Assembly: GCF_024606225.1 (NCBI RefSeq)
Contig: NZ_JAGRPU010000032.1
Span: 1 to 64,000 of the forward strand
From: Endozoicomonas sp. ISHI1
GTDB taxonomy: Bacteria; Pseudomonadota; Gammaproteobacteria; Pseudomonadales; Endozoicomonadaceae
Reading direction: 5' to 3'
Length of the DNA stretch: 64,000 bases
The translations under genes were made by a program, and so were the position numbers. Below, in pieces: positions 51,383 through 59,996 of this stretch. The notes under the pieces are model-generated. The model saw nothing but the letters and a program-made list of their open reading frames with translations, did not search any database and was not told the DNA's origin. The first letter of the stretch is position 1; each line of letters opens with the position of its first letter.

Positions 51383-53593
51383 ATTATTAAACAATCTCTC
51401 TTTGCAATAATGCTATTGCATTTACTGACGTTATCTGTCGCCTGTCAGGCCCAAGCGTTAACAGAACGTTTTGTAGTCGATCTTGAACAGAATGCAACTT
51501 CCCAAAACCAAGGCTTTTCTATAAAGCTTGAGCGCCGCGCGTTGCCAGTCAACTCGTCAGACATTACCGATACAAACGGCTCTGAAAAGTCAGCCTCTCT
51601 TCCTGATGACAAACGACACAGACCAGACGGTTACGAGGTAAAAACGACCACTATTGAGTCGCTTCCCTGGCAATGGTCTTACACTACTCATCTGCTAATT
51701 GCCTACGAACTGAACCTGACAACGAAGGAAACCCCTCTAAGCTCTCCTTATTCATGGGTACTTATAGAACTAGTTGTCGCTGTTGGTTGGCTTTTGAAAA
51801 GCCATTGGAACCCCGACTTCCCGTTACTTAGCCCGGCTGAACGACAAGAGGCAACATCTATGCTGACACAGGGAAATCAACCATTTGAGAGCATCACTAT
51901 GATGTTGGGTTCTGGACAACAGTCACAAGGGCAGTCATCAAAATCATCCGTTCAGGACACTGCAATAGCACCACTGCACCCGGCAGGCTCTTTCAGCAGC
52001 ACCTTGAATACTGACTACGGCGGCGGTAACGGTGACCCTCAACACCACCACCATACCCTGGGTTTGAATTGTTTCGTATTTCCCTGTCATGGCATTTGTC
52101 AATTCCCGCAATCGTCCATGAGCAGCGAACTCAGTGAATGGTTGCTGAACTCTTATGTAAGCTCATACCCCAATTTGCCTGATGATCATTGCTTTAGTGA
52201 CATAGGTCACTGGGACATTGAACATTCCCGACAAACCTCGCCTTTCGATGTATTGGTTGATCTCCCTGCTATTCAACTCCAATACGATTCAGACCCACTA
52301 TTTCCGCCGCAAGCTTATGACATAGGTAGCAACCCAACCACTGGCGGCAACTCTATGGGTGGGAACACCTTAGAAGGGGTCGCCTCAGACAGGGTCGCCT
52401 CAGACAGGGTCTCCTCAGACGGGGTCTCCTCAGACGGGGTCGCCTCAGACGGGGTCGCCTCAGACGGGGTCGCCTCAGACTCAGTGGGCTTTAGGGTGGA
52501 CCGTAACACAGAAGCTGTCGAGCAAACCATCTGTGACCAGATAGTGATCGCAGAAGATGGCCAGCTGCGGCCATCCGACATGATCTGCAAGAGTTCTGTA
52601 ACCTTATCGGCTCGTGTAAGAAGAACAGCCCGCGACACCAGGAAACGAACCTGTGACGTGGCCGTGGTCACCAACGATGGTCGGCAGCGAATATGCGGAA
52701 GAGTCTTCAAGAATGCTCCAGCCCTGTCATGCCATAAAAGCAGATTCCACAGCGGGCAAAAGACCTGCGTGGCAGTGGTCTGGGAGGACGGCCAGCAGCG
52801 CCCATGCGGGAGGGTCTTCAAGAATGCTCAAACTATGTGGGATCACAAAAGCAGAGATCACAGTGGGCCACAAACCTGTATGGTGACAGAGATGGGGGAG
52901 GATGGGCAGCCGCGACCATGCGGCAGGGTCTGCAAGAATTCTAAAACCCTCTCGTCTCACAAAAGCAGAGCCCACAGCAGAAAAAAAATCTGTCAGGTGA
53001 TATTGATCGGCGAAGACGGCCAGCCACGACCATGCGGCAAGGTCTGTTTGAATACCTGCGCTCTGTCGGATCACAAACGAGCCAACCACAGTGAGCAACA
53101 AACCTGTTACGCGCCCGTGATCGGTGAAGATGGCCAGCAGCGACCATGCGGAATGGTCCTCAGAAGTGCTAAAACCCTGGCGAGTCACAAAAGAAACGCC
53201 CACAGCGGCCAACGAACCTGTAACGTGATCATGGTCGATGAAGACGGTCAGCAGCGGTCATGCGGGAAGGTCTTAAAGCATGCCCAGGCGCTGTCATCCC
53301 ACAAAAGCAGATACCACACCGGACAACAAACCTGTAATCTGGAGGTGCTTTGGAAAGATGGCCAGCACCGGCTATGCGGGATAGTATTCAAGCATGCCCA
53401 GGCCTTGTATCACCACAAAAGAAAAGCCCACACCTATCAACAAACCTGTGACGAGATTGTAACCGGGCAAGATGGCCAGTCACGGCCGTGCGGGGCGGTC
53501 TGCAATAACATTCTATCTCTGATGAATCACAAAAGAATACATCGAAAACGCAAGCCTGTTGATCAAAACAATAACAGTGACCTCAGCCCTTGA
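51383..53593 (+). CDS. Copy 26: exported zinc-finger array protein, 9 finger units
   Basis: The product is 736 residues from ATT 51383 (727 from ATG 51410). The first Cys core is NCFVFPCHGICQF; the second has lost three Cys (SYPNLPDDHCFSDI). The linker contains the longest DGVAS repeat in the window. Nine units start near residue 380. Unit 1 is dead (RPSDMICKSSVTLSARVRRT). One knuckle is two residues shorter (TCVAVVWEDGQQRPC). Three helices carry Phe at the third-Cys position. Tail RKRKPVDQNNNSDLSP. Confidence 0.79.
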   Translation: MIKQSLFAIMLLHLLTLSVACQAQALTERFVVDLEQNATSQNQGFSIKLERRALPVNSSDITDTNGSEKSASLPDDKRHRPDGYEVKTTTIESLPWQWSYTTHLLIAYELNLTTKETPLSSPYSWVLIELVVAVGWLLKSHWNPDFPLLSPAERQEATSMLTQGNQPFESITMMLGSGQQSQGQSSKSSVQDTAIAPLHPAGSFSSTLNTDYGGGNGDPQHHHHTLGLNCFVFPCHGICQFPQSSMSSELSEWLLNSYVSSYPNLPDDHCFSDIGHWDIEHSRQTSPFDVLVDLPAIQLQYDSDPLFPPQAYDIGSNPTTGGNSMGGNTLEGVASDRVASDRVSSDGVSSDGVASDGVASDGVASDSVGFRVDRNTEAVEQTICDQIVIAEDGQLRPSDMICKSSVTLSARVRRTARDTRKRTCDVAVVTNDGRQRICGRVFKNAPALSCHKSRFHSGQKTCVAVVWEDGQQRPCGRVFKNAQTMWDHKSRDHSGPQTCMVTEMGEDGQPRPCGRVCKNSKTLSSHKSRAHSRKKICQVILIGEDGQPRPCGKVCLNTCALSDHKRANHSEQQTCYAPVIGEDGQQRPCGMVLRSAKTLASHKRNAHSGQRTCNVIMVDEDGQQRSCGKVLKHAQALSSHKSRYHTGQQTCNLEVLWKDGQHRLCGIVFKHAQALYHHKRKAHTYQQTCDEIVTGQDGQSRPCGAVCNNILSLMNHKRIHRKRKPVDQNNNSDLSP
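52376..52487 (+). repeat. 15-bp minisatellite in copy 26 linker
   Basis: About 7.5 units of ggggtcgcctcagac (variants agggtcgcctcagac and ggggtctcctcagac) encode (D/R)-(G/R)-V-(A/S)-S-D repeats. All unit changes keep the frame. The same unit occurs 2-3 times in copies 9 and 19, so unit number varies between paralogues. Confidence 0.85.
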
Positions 53594-53621
53594 TCTGACA
53601 ACTGCTCTTTAATGAGATGGT

Positions 53622-53658
53622 CTATCCTTCCTCTCTGTAAACCAGAATGCAAGGACAG
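53622..53658 (+). promoter_or_regulatory. SD-masking leader hairpin, copy 27
   Basis: CTATCCTT/AAGGACAG has one A-C mismatch. The next codon is ATC (53660). The gap to copy 26 is short, and an in-frame ATG lies at 53612 before the hairpin. Confidence 0.68.
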
Positions 53659-53659
53659 A

Positions 53660-55570
53660 ATCATTAGACATATACTCTTAACGGCACTGTCACTGCTATT
53701 GACCCTGGCTGTCGTCTGTCAGGCCCAACCAATGACAGAACATTTTATTGTCGAGTTTGAACAGAAAGCAAATTCTTCATCCCAGAGCATTTCTATAAAA
53801 CGTGGTCGGCTTACTTTTCCGGGCACACCACCAGATATTACCAACACAAGCGGCAATGCAGGAACGGACTCTCCCCCTGATGTCAAATCACAGAGACCCG
53901 GCGGTTATGGGGTAAGAACGACCTTGACTGAGTCAATTTTGCGGCAATTAATTTATGCCACTCATCTACTGGTTGGTTACGAACTGAGCCTGACCACCAA
54001 AGAGTCTCCCCTGTGCCTCATCCCTTATTCATGGTTTCCTTTAGAGGCGGTTGTCGCTGTTGGGTGGCTTTTAAAAAACCATTGGAAGCCCATTTCATCA
54101 TTTCTTAACACGATTGAACAACAAGAAACGAGTCAGGATAAACCGTTTGCCATCATCACTATGGTGCATGGCTCTGGGCATGACCAACAAAAAGACCAAA
54201 CATCAGAATTATCCGGCCTGCAAGCCCCTGCAACCAACATTCACCCTACGGGCTCTTTCACTGCCCTCCTTTATTCTGGCTCTGGCGGCGGCATCGGAGG
54301 CCCTCAGGAACACTCACATACTTTGGATTTAAATTGTTTCGTCCACCCCTGTCGTGGCGTCTGCCAATTCCGACCGTCATCCGGTAGCAGAAAGCTCGCT
54401 AAATGGTCGCTGAATTCCGCAGAAAGTTCGACAGGAGTCACACCCGGACAAGGCTCACGCCCACATCCGTTCGATGGAGACTGTTTTCTTTACTCAAGCC
54501 ATGCTTATCCTTTATACCCCAGATATTCCCAAGACCCATTGAGCACGGTGGGCGCCTTTACAATGGATACTTCCGGGCCACTCTATTTACCTGATCTTCA
54601 GGAAGGGGACGGGATCTCTTCTAATTCTGACACGCTTATACACCCATTTTGGACTTCAGAAACACAAACAACCACTGAGCCATCCCAATTCGGTCAGAGC
54701 CAACCTCATCTTTCCCAGACAGCCCCGGTACAGGCCTCTGGTGCCACTAAGAATGTTATGTTCGGATCGACAGATCGCCAACAAACCCTGTTGGATTGTA
54801 AAAGCAACTGCAACAGCAAGCAAAAAACCTGTACCTTGATCGTAGTCGGGGAAAAAGGTCAGACCCGGCTATGCGGAAAGACTTGCAAGAATAGTGGAGC
54901 CCTGGCGGATCACAGAAGGAAAGACCACAGCGGACGACTAATCTGTCAGTTTACTATGGTCGGTAAGGATGGCCAGCGGCAGCTATGTGGAATAACCTTC
55001 AAGAACGCTCTATCTTTGTCATCTCACAAAAGTAGAATCCATAGTGGACAACGAACCTGTGTCGATAACGTGGTCGGGAAGGATGGTAAGCCGCGACCTT
55101 GCGGAATGGTCTGCAAGAATGCTGGCACTCTGACGGATCACAAAAGAAGAGAGCACAGCGGACAACAAATCTGCGTCAAAACAGTAATCGGAGCGGATGG
55201 CGTGATGCACCCGTGCGATACGGTCTGCAGTAGTAGCAGAGCCTTGTCGGATCACAAAAGAAAAGACCACACCGAGCGACAAGTCTGTAAAGTGGCGGTG
55301 TTCGGGGAAGATGGTCTGTTGAGACGATGCGGAAAAGTCTACAGGAATGCTCAAGCCCTGTCGGATCACAAAAGAAGTAACCACACCAGCCAACAAACCT
55401 GTGACGTAAAAGTGGTCGGAGTCGATGGCAAGCAGTGGCCATGCGGAAAGGTTTGCAAAAATTCCAGAGCCCTGACGGATCACAGAAAAATACATCGAAA
55501 ACGCAAGCTTTGTGGTGTGAATAAGGACAGTGACCACAGCCCCCAAAAAGAAAGTGTGAGTAACAATTGA
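53660..55570 (+). CDS. Copy 27: exported zinc-finger array protein, 6 fingers
   Basis: The product is 636 residues from ATC 53660. The upstream ATG 53612 gives 652 residues and would translate the hairpin itself (MRWSILPLCKPECKDR), placing a charged extension before the signal peptide. The first Cys core is NCFVHPCRGVCQF; the second is degraded (SRPHPFDGDCFLY). Linker module TTEPSQFGQSQPHLSQTAPV. Six fingers start near residue 385; unit 4 has Asp for the Gly after the second Cys (PCDTVC). Extended tail RKRKLCGVNKDSDHSPQKES, then VSNN. Confidence 0.78.
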   Translation: MIRHILLTALSLLLTLAVVCQAQPMTEHFIVEFEQKANSSSQSISIKRGRLTFPGTPPDITNTSGNAGTDSPPDVKSQRPGGYGVRTTLTESILRQLIYATHLLVGYELSLTTKESPLCLIPYSWFPLEAVVAVGWLLKNHWKPISSFLNTIEQQETSQDKPFAIITMVHGSGHDQQKDQTSELSGLQAPATNIHPTGSFTALLYSGSGGGIGGPQEHSHTLDLNCFVHPCRGVCQFRPSSGSRKLAKWSLNSAESSTGVTPGQGSRPHPFDGDCFLYSSHAYPLYPRYSQDPLSTVGAFTMDTSGPLYLPDLQEGDGISSNSDTLIHPFWTSETQTTTEPSQFGQSQPHLSQTAPVQASGATKNVMFGSTDRQQTLLDCKSNCNSKQKTCTLIVVGEKGQTRLCGKTCKNSGALADHRRKDHSGRLICQFTMVGKDGQRQLCGITFKNALSLSSHKSRIHSGQRTCVDNVVGKDGKPRPCGMVCKNAGTLTDHKRREHSGQQICVKTVIGADGVMHPCDTVCSSSRALSDHKRKDHTERQVCKVAVFGEDGLLRRCGKVYRNAQALSDHKRSNHTSQQTCDVKVVGVDGKQWPCGKVCKNSRALTDHRKIHRKRKLCGVNKDSDHSPQKESVSNN

Positions 55571-55600
55571 TCTAATACCCCATGAATAGAAATACAAAAA

Positions 55601-55704
55601 GGCACTGCTCGTCTAAAAGAGCGCCCAAAGAGATCCATCTATCCGCGAGATGACTCGTGATCACGCTGTCCGGGTTCGCCAACGAATGCATTAACACTTC
55701 AATG
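55601..55704. repeat. Intergenic palindromic repeat R4
   Basis: Contains CGTGATCACG and the flank gctgtccgggttcgccaacg, aligning with R1-R3. It lies between copies 27 and 28. Confidence 0.55.
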
Positions 55705-55753
55705 GTTTTATATAATAAGGCCTTTAACAGAAAAACACGCTTATTCTCTTGAT

Positions 55754-55788
55754 CTATCCTTGCTCAGTAAACCAGAACGCAAGGATAG
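55754..55788 (+). promoter_or_regulatory. SD-masking leader hairpin, copy 28
   Basis: Perfect 8-bp stem with a loop shortened to 19 bases. The next codon is ATG (55790). Confidence 0.77.
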
Positions 55789-55789
55789 A

Positions 55790-57928
55790 ATGATTAAACA
55801 TTTACTCTCTGCAACACTGCTTTTGCTGCTCATCCTGTTGCCTGTCACCAACAAGGCTCAATCGTTGACAAGACATTTTGTTGTCGAGTTTGAACAGAAA
55901 ACAGATTCTCCAAACCAGAGCTTTTCTATAAAGCGTGACCGGTATACGTTGCCGGACAATCAGTCAGACATTGACGGCACCAACGTCGATCCGGGATCAG
56001 ATTCGCCGCCTGACGACCAACCGCACAGACTGAGCGGCTGCGGAGTAAAAACAACCATTATTAAGTCGATTGCATGGCCATGGTTCTACACAACCCATCT
56101 ACTGGCCGGTTGCGAACCGATCCTGATCAAAAACGCCGCTCTGAGCTCCAGCCTTTATTCACGGACTCCTGTTGAAGTGTTTGTTGCTGTCGGTTGGCTT
56201 TTAAGAAGCTATTGGAGCCCAGATTCACCGCTGTTTAAACCGATGGAACAACAAGAGGCAAGACCTGTGCTGACACCGGGGGATCATTCGTTTGTGACAA
56301 TCATTACTATGTCGGGCTATAGACAAGACCAACCACAAGCCCGGGCATTAGAACCATCGGGGCAGCGAGCCCCGGGAGCCGCCGAACCTGCAGGCTATTT
56401 CATTAGCCTCTTCTATTCTGACTCAGGCGGCGGCAACGGAGGCCCTCAAAAACCTCTACATACCCTGGACTTAAATTGTTTCGTCTTTCCCTGTTATGGT
56501 ATTTGTCGATTCCGACTCTCACCCGACTGTAGACAGCTCACTGAATGGTCGCTTAATTCCGCAGACAGTTCGACGGTTCATACAGAAACAACACCCGGAC
56601 GAAGCTCATGCCCCCATTCGGCCAATGGACGCTGTCTTCGTTGCTTAGGCTATGTTGATCCTGTAAACACCACATATTCCCAGCACTCATCGAGCACGGT
56701 GTACGGCTGTACAACGGAGACTTCCGAGTCGTTCTATTTACCTGAACTTCTCGAAGAAATCGGGATTTCTTTTACATTTCCCCAGTCCACTCCCCCAGTG
56801 GTGACTTCAGAAACAGGACAAACAACCACCGAATCATCCCAATTGGGTCAGACCCAATCTCATCTTTCCCGGGCAGACACAGCACAAGCCCTGATAACAC
56901 ACGAGACTGCTGAATTAACAAAGACACCTTGCCGACGAACACTGTCGCATCACAAACGAAATGTCGGCGGCAGGTCAAGAACCTGCAATGTGATCATTGC
57001 CGGGAAGGATGGTCAGTTGTGGCCATGCCGGAAGACCTGCAAAAATACTCAAGCCCTGGGGGATCACAAAAGAAACGCCCATAGCAAACCACTAACCTGT
57101 GACGAAACAGTGTTCGGAGAGGATGGCCAGCTGCGACCATGCGGGAAGGTTCTCAGGAATGTTTACGCCTTGCGGGATCATAAAAAAAGAGACCATACCG
57201 GGCCACAAACCTGCGGTGTGATTATGCTCGGGAAGGATGGCCAGATGCGACCATGCGGGACGTTCAGCAAAAACGCTCGCGCCCTGAAGGATCACACGAG
57301 AAGAGCGCACATCCGGCAAACAACCTGTACCGTGAGCGTGCTCGGGGAGGATGGTCAGCAACGGCCATGCGGGAAAGCCTGCCTGGGCACTATAGCCCTC
57401 GGTGATCACAAAAGAAAAGAACACTGCGGAAAACAAACCTGTGTCATGAGCGTGGTCGGTAAGGATGACCAGCCGCGGCCATGCGGCAAGGTCTGTAAGA
57501 ATAGAAAAGCTCTGGCGTCTCACAAAAGCAGGTATCACACAGGGCGCAAAACCTGCAACAAGACAGTAGTCGGAGAGGATGGTCATCAACGGGCATGCGG
57601 GAAAGTCTGCCAGAATGCTCGTGCCTTGGCAGATCACAGATCAAAAACCCACACCGGGCCAAAAGCCTGCGACAGGAAAGTGGTTGGGGAGGATGGCAAG
57701 CTGCGACCATGCGTAAAGGTTTGCAAGGATGCCAAAAGTCTGTCAGATCACAAAAGCAAATTCCACAGCAGTCAGAAAGCTTGTGACGTGACAGTGGTCA
57801 GGGAAGATGGCCAGCAGCAGCCATGCGGGAAGGTCTGCAAGAATGTTCAAGCACTGTCGAATCACAAAAAAGTGCATCAAAAACCCAAGCCTGTTGCTCT
57901 GGACCGTAATGATGCCCCTGGTCTTTGA
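55790..57928 (+). CDS. Copy 28: exported zinc-finger array protein, 8 fingers
   Basis: The product is 712 residues from ATG 55790 after AAGGATAGA; a TTG at 55760 lies inside the hairpin and is rejected. Signal peptide MIKHLLSATLLLLLILLPVT, cleavage after NKA. First Cys core NCFVFPCYGICRF; second SCPHSANGRCLRC. Linker module TTESSQLGQTQSHLSRADTA. Eight fingers start near residue 393 with all ligands; finger 4 has the helix GTIALGDHK. The tail is QKPKPVALDRNDAPGL, with the basic core weakened (QKPKP for RKRKP). Confidence 0.85.
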   Translation: MIKHLLSATLLLLLILLPVTNKAQSLTRHFVVEFEQKTDSPNQSFSIKRDRYTLPDNQSDIDGTNVDPGSDSPPDDQPHRLSGCGVKTTIIKSIAWPWFYTTHLLAGCEPILIKNAALSSSLYSRTPVEVFVAVGWLLRSYWSPDSPLFKPMEQQEARPVLTPGDHSFVTIITMSGYRQDQPQARALEPSGQRAPGAAEPAGYFISLFYSDSGGGNGGPQKPLHTLDLNCFVFPCYGICRFRLSPDCRQLTEWSLNSADSSTVHTETTPGRSSCPHSANGRCLRCLGYVDPVNTTYSQHSSSTVYGCTTETSESFYLPELLEEIGISFTFPQSTPPVVTSETGQTTTESSQLGQTQSHLSRADTAQALITHETAELTKTPCRRTLSHHKRNVGGRSRTCNVIIAGKDGQLWPCRKTCKNTQALGDHKRNAHSKPLTCDETVFGEDGQLRPCGKVLRNVYALRDHKKRDHTGPQTCGVIMLGKDGQMRPCGTFSKNARALKDHTRRAHIRQTTCTVSVLGEDGQQRPCGKACLGTIALGDHKRKEHCGKQTCVMSVVGKDDQPRPCGKVCKNRKALASHKSRYHTGRKTCNKTVVGEDGHQRACGKVCQNARALADHRSKTHTGPKACDRKVVGEDGKLRPCVKVCKDAKSLSDHKSKFHSSQKACDVTVVREDGQQQPCGKVCKNVQALSNHKKVHQKPKPVALDRNDAPGL

Positions 57929-57998
57929 TCTGACTCCAGCCCTTTCATGAGGTGTTTCCCGGCGCTGACTTTGATTTTTAACAAAAGTTTCTTGCTCT

Positions 57999-58278
57999 GT
58001 AGGGGACAATTTCGAGACAAAGCACCTTAAAACCCCTCTTGGCTGGCATCAATCCCGTATTGACCTTAATTACGCTGGTTATTTTTGGTCTCATCCAGAT
58101 GGGTTCAGTCAACCTGTCCCGTACTGCCCCAACTATGGGGCACCGAGACCGACTCCGCGCGTTAACGTCTCAAGCGCTTCTTCGACCGGAGTGGCATGGA
58201 GCTTGATGATATTGCCAGAATGGTCGTTAAATGGATGGTGTCTTTTATATCAAGATTCGTTACGAAATTGTCCCCTAC
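57999..58278. mobile_element. Mini-element 2 (MITE-like, 280 bp, inverted ends)
   Basis: It fills most of the gene-free gap 57929-58317. Its ends are inverted GTAGGGGACAATTTCG copies (57999-58014 and 58263-58278). It is in the opposite orientation to mini-element 1: the core gttaacgtctcaagcgcttc (58162 on) is the reverse complement of that at about 251-271. No transposase ORF. Confidence 0.75.
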
Positions 58279-58317
58279 AAAGAGCTTTTTGGTAGGAAAC
58301 ACATTTTTTTTCTTGAT

Positions 58318-58354
58318 CTATCCTTCTTTTCTGTAAACGTGAACGCAAGGATAG
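58318..58354 (+). promoter_or_regulatory. SD-masking leader hairpin, copy 29
   Basis: Perfect 8-bp stem 39 bases after mini-element 2. The next codon is ATC (58356). Confidence 0.73.
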
Positions 58355-58355
58355 A

Positions 58356-59865
58356 ATCATTAAACACTCACTCTTTATGGTAATGTTGATACTGCTACAG
58401 ATGTCGTTTGTCATCTGTCAGGCTCAAACGTTGACAAGACATTTTGTTGTTGAGTTTGAACAGAAAAAAGGTTCTCCCAACCAGAGCTTTTCTATAAAGC
58501 GTGGCCAACATATATTGCCAGACAGCCCGTCAGACACGACCGACATAAACGACCATGCAGTACTGGATTCAACACCTTATAACAAAAATGACTGCTGGAT
58601 AAAAACGACACTTATTGAGTCGATTTCATGGCGATGGCTTCATGCCACACACCTGTTAGTGGGTTACGAACTGATACTGACTACCAAAAACATCTCTCCA
58701 AACTCAGCTCCTTATTCATGGCTACCTGAAGAAGTGTTTGTCGCTGTCGGCTGGCTTTTAAAAAACTATTGGAACCCGGCATCACCGTTTTTTAACCCGA
58801 TCAAACAAAAAGAGACCAGTCAGGATCAACCCTCTGCCACCATGACTATGATGCCGGGTTCTGGACATAACCCACCACAAGGTCAGCAAATAGAATCATC
58901 CTGTCAGATAACTTCAGGAGCAACCACTCAACTGACTGGCTCTTTTACCCACCCACTGAATACTACTGACTATGATGGCGGTAACGGAAATCCTCAAGAA
59001 CACTCTCATACTTTGGGATTAAATTGTTTCCTCCATCCCTGTCATGGCATTTGCAGTTACCGACCATCATCCGATGACAGAAGGTCCAATAATTGGCCGC
59101 TAAATGCTGAAGAAAGTTCGACAGACAAATCTTCACAGTTAATGAGTGCAAAAGCAGTCTGTATAACTGACCCTGTCGAGCCACTCAGTAAGCCAAGGCA
59201 ATGGAGTTTGCTTGTCGCCGCTAATGACTCGATTATAATCCACGGGTTACTCAGTCTGAGTAATAATACACTTCCTGAAAAAAACAGGGTTTCCTGTTCG
59301 CTGACCGATTCCACATATCCAATGGGGACTTCACCTGATTGCCAACAAGCCCTACCGAACCGCAAAAGAACAGACAGCACCGGGCAACAAACCTGTGGCG
59401 AGACGGCGGACATGAAGAACGGTCAGCAACGGCCATGTGGAAGGCTCTTCAACAGTATTAAAGCCCTCTCGGATCACAAAAGAAGATGCCACACCGGACA
59501 AAAAATCTGCGACGCAACAGTGGTCGGGAAGGATGGCCAGCAGCGGCCATGCGGCAATGTCTGCAGAAGTGCCCTGGCCCTGACGGATCACAAAAGCAGA
59601 TACCACACCGGGCAAAAAATCTGTAACCTGCTCGCGGTAGGGAAGGATGGTCAGCAAAAATGTGGAATGGTCTTTAAGAATGCTGTACTAATGGCAAATC
59701 ACAAAAAAAACACCACACCGGGCAAAAGCCTGTGGCGAAACAGTGGTCGGGGAAGACGGCCAGCAGCGGCAATGCACAAAGGTCTGCAAAAATGCCAGAG
59801 CCCTTCTGGATCACAAAAGAAGACATCGAAAATGCAAACCTGTTGATCTTGCCCCCAACCCTTGA
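58356..59865 (+). pseudogene. Copy 29: family member frameshifted at a poly-A tract in finger 4
   Basis: From ATC 58356 (or ATG 58377) the frame runs through signal peptide (IKHSLFMVMLILLQMSFVIC), hydrophobic pair, first Cys core (NCFLHPCHGICSY) and three fingers. No second Cys cluster is present. In finger 4 an A8 run (59703-59710) shifts the frame, giving a nonsense tail that stops at 59846. With A7 the frame would read NHKKTPH, complete the finger, add a fifth (ACGETVVGEDGQQRQC and ARALLDHKRRH) and end RKCKPVDLAPNP at 59865. A single-base slip in a homopolymer is the simplest explanation; phase variation or sequencing error are possible. Confidence 0.8.
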
Positions 59866-59958
59866 TTTGACACCCTCCCTTTAATAAGGTTTTTCGCAGT
59901 GCTGACTTTGGTTTTTAACAAAAGGTTTTTGATAGAAAAACAGACTCCTTTTCTTGAT

Positions 59959-59995
59959 CTATCCTTCCTCTCTGTTAACCAGAATGCAGCGATAG
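59959..59995 (+). promoter_or_regulatory. Leader hairpin, copy 30 (SD altered)
   Basis: CTATCCTT/AGCGATAG: one C-C mismatch, and AAGGA has become AGCGA. The next codon is ATT (59997); a GTG lies at 60018. Confidence 0.62.
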
Positions 59996-59996
59996 A

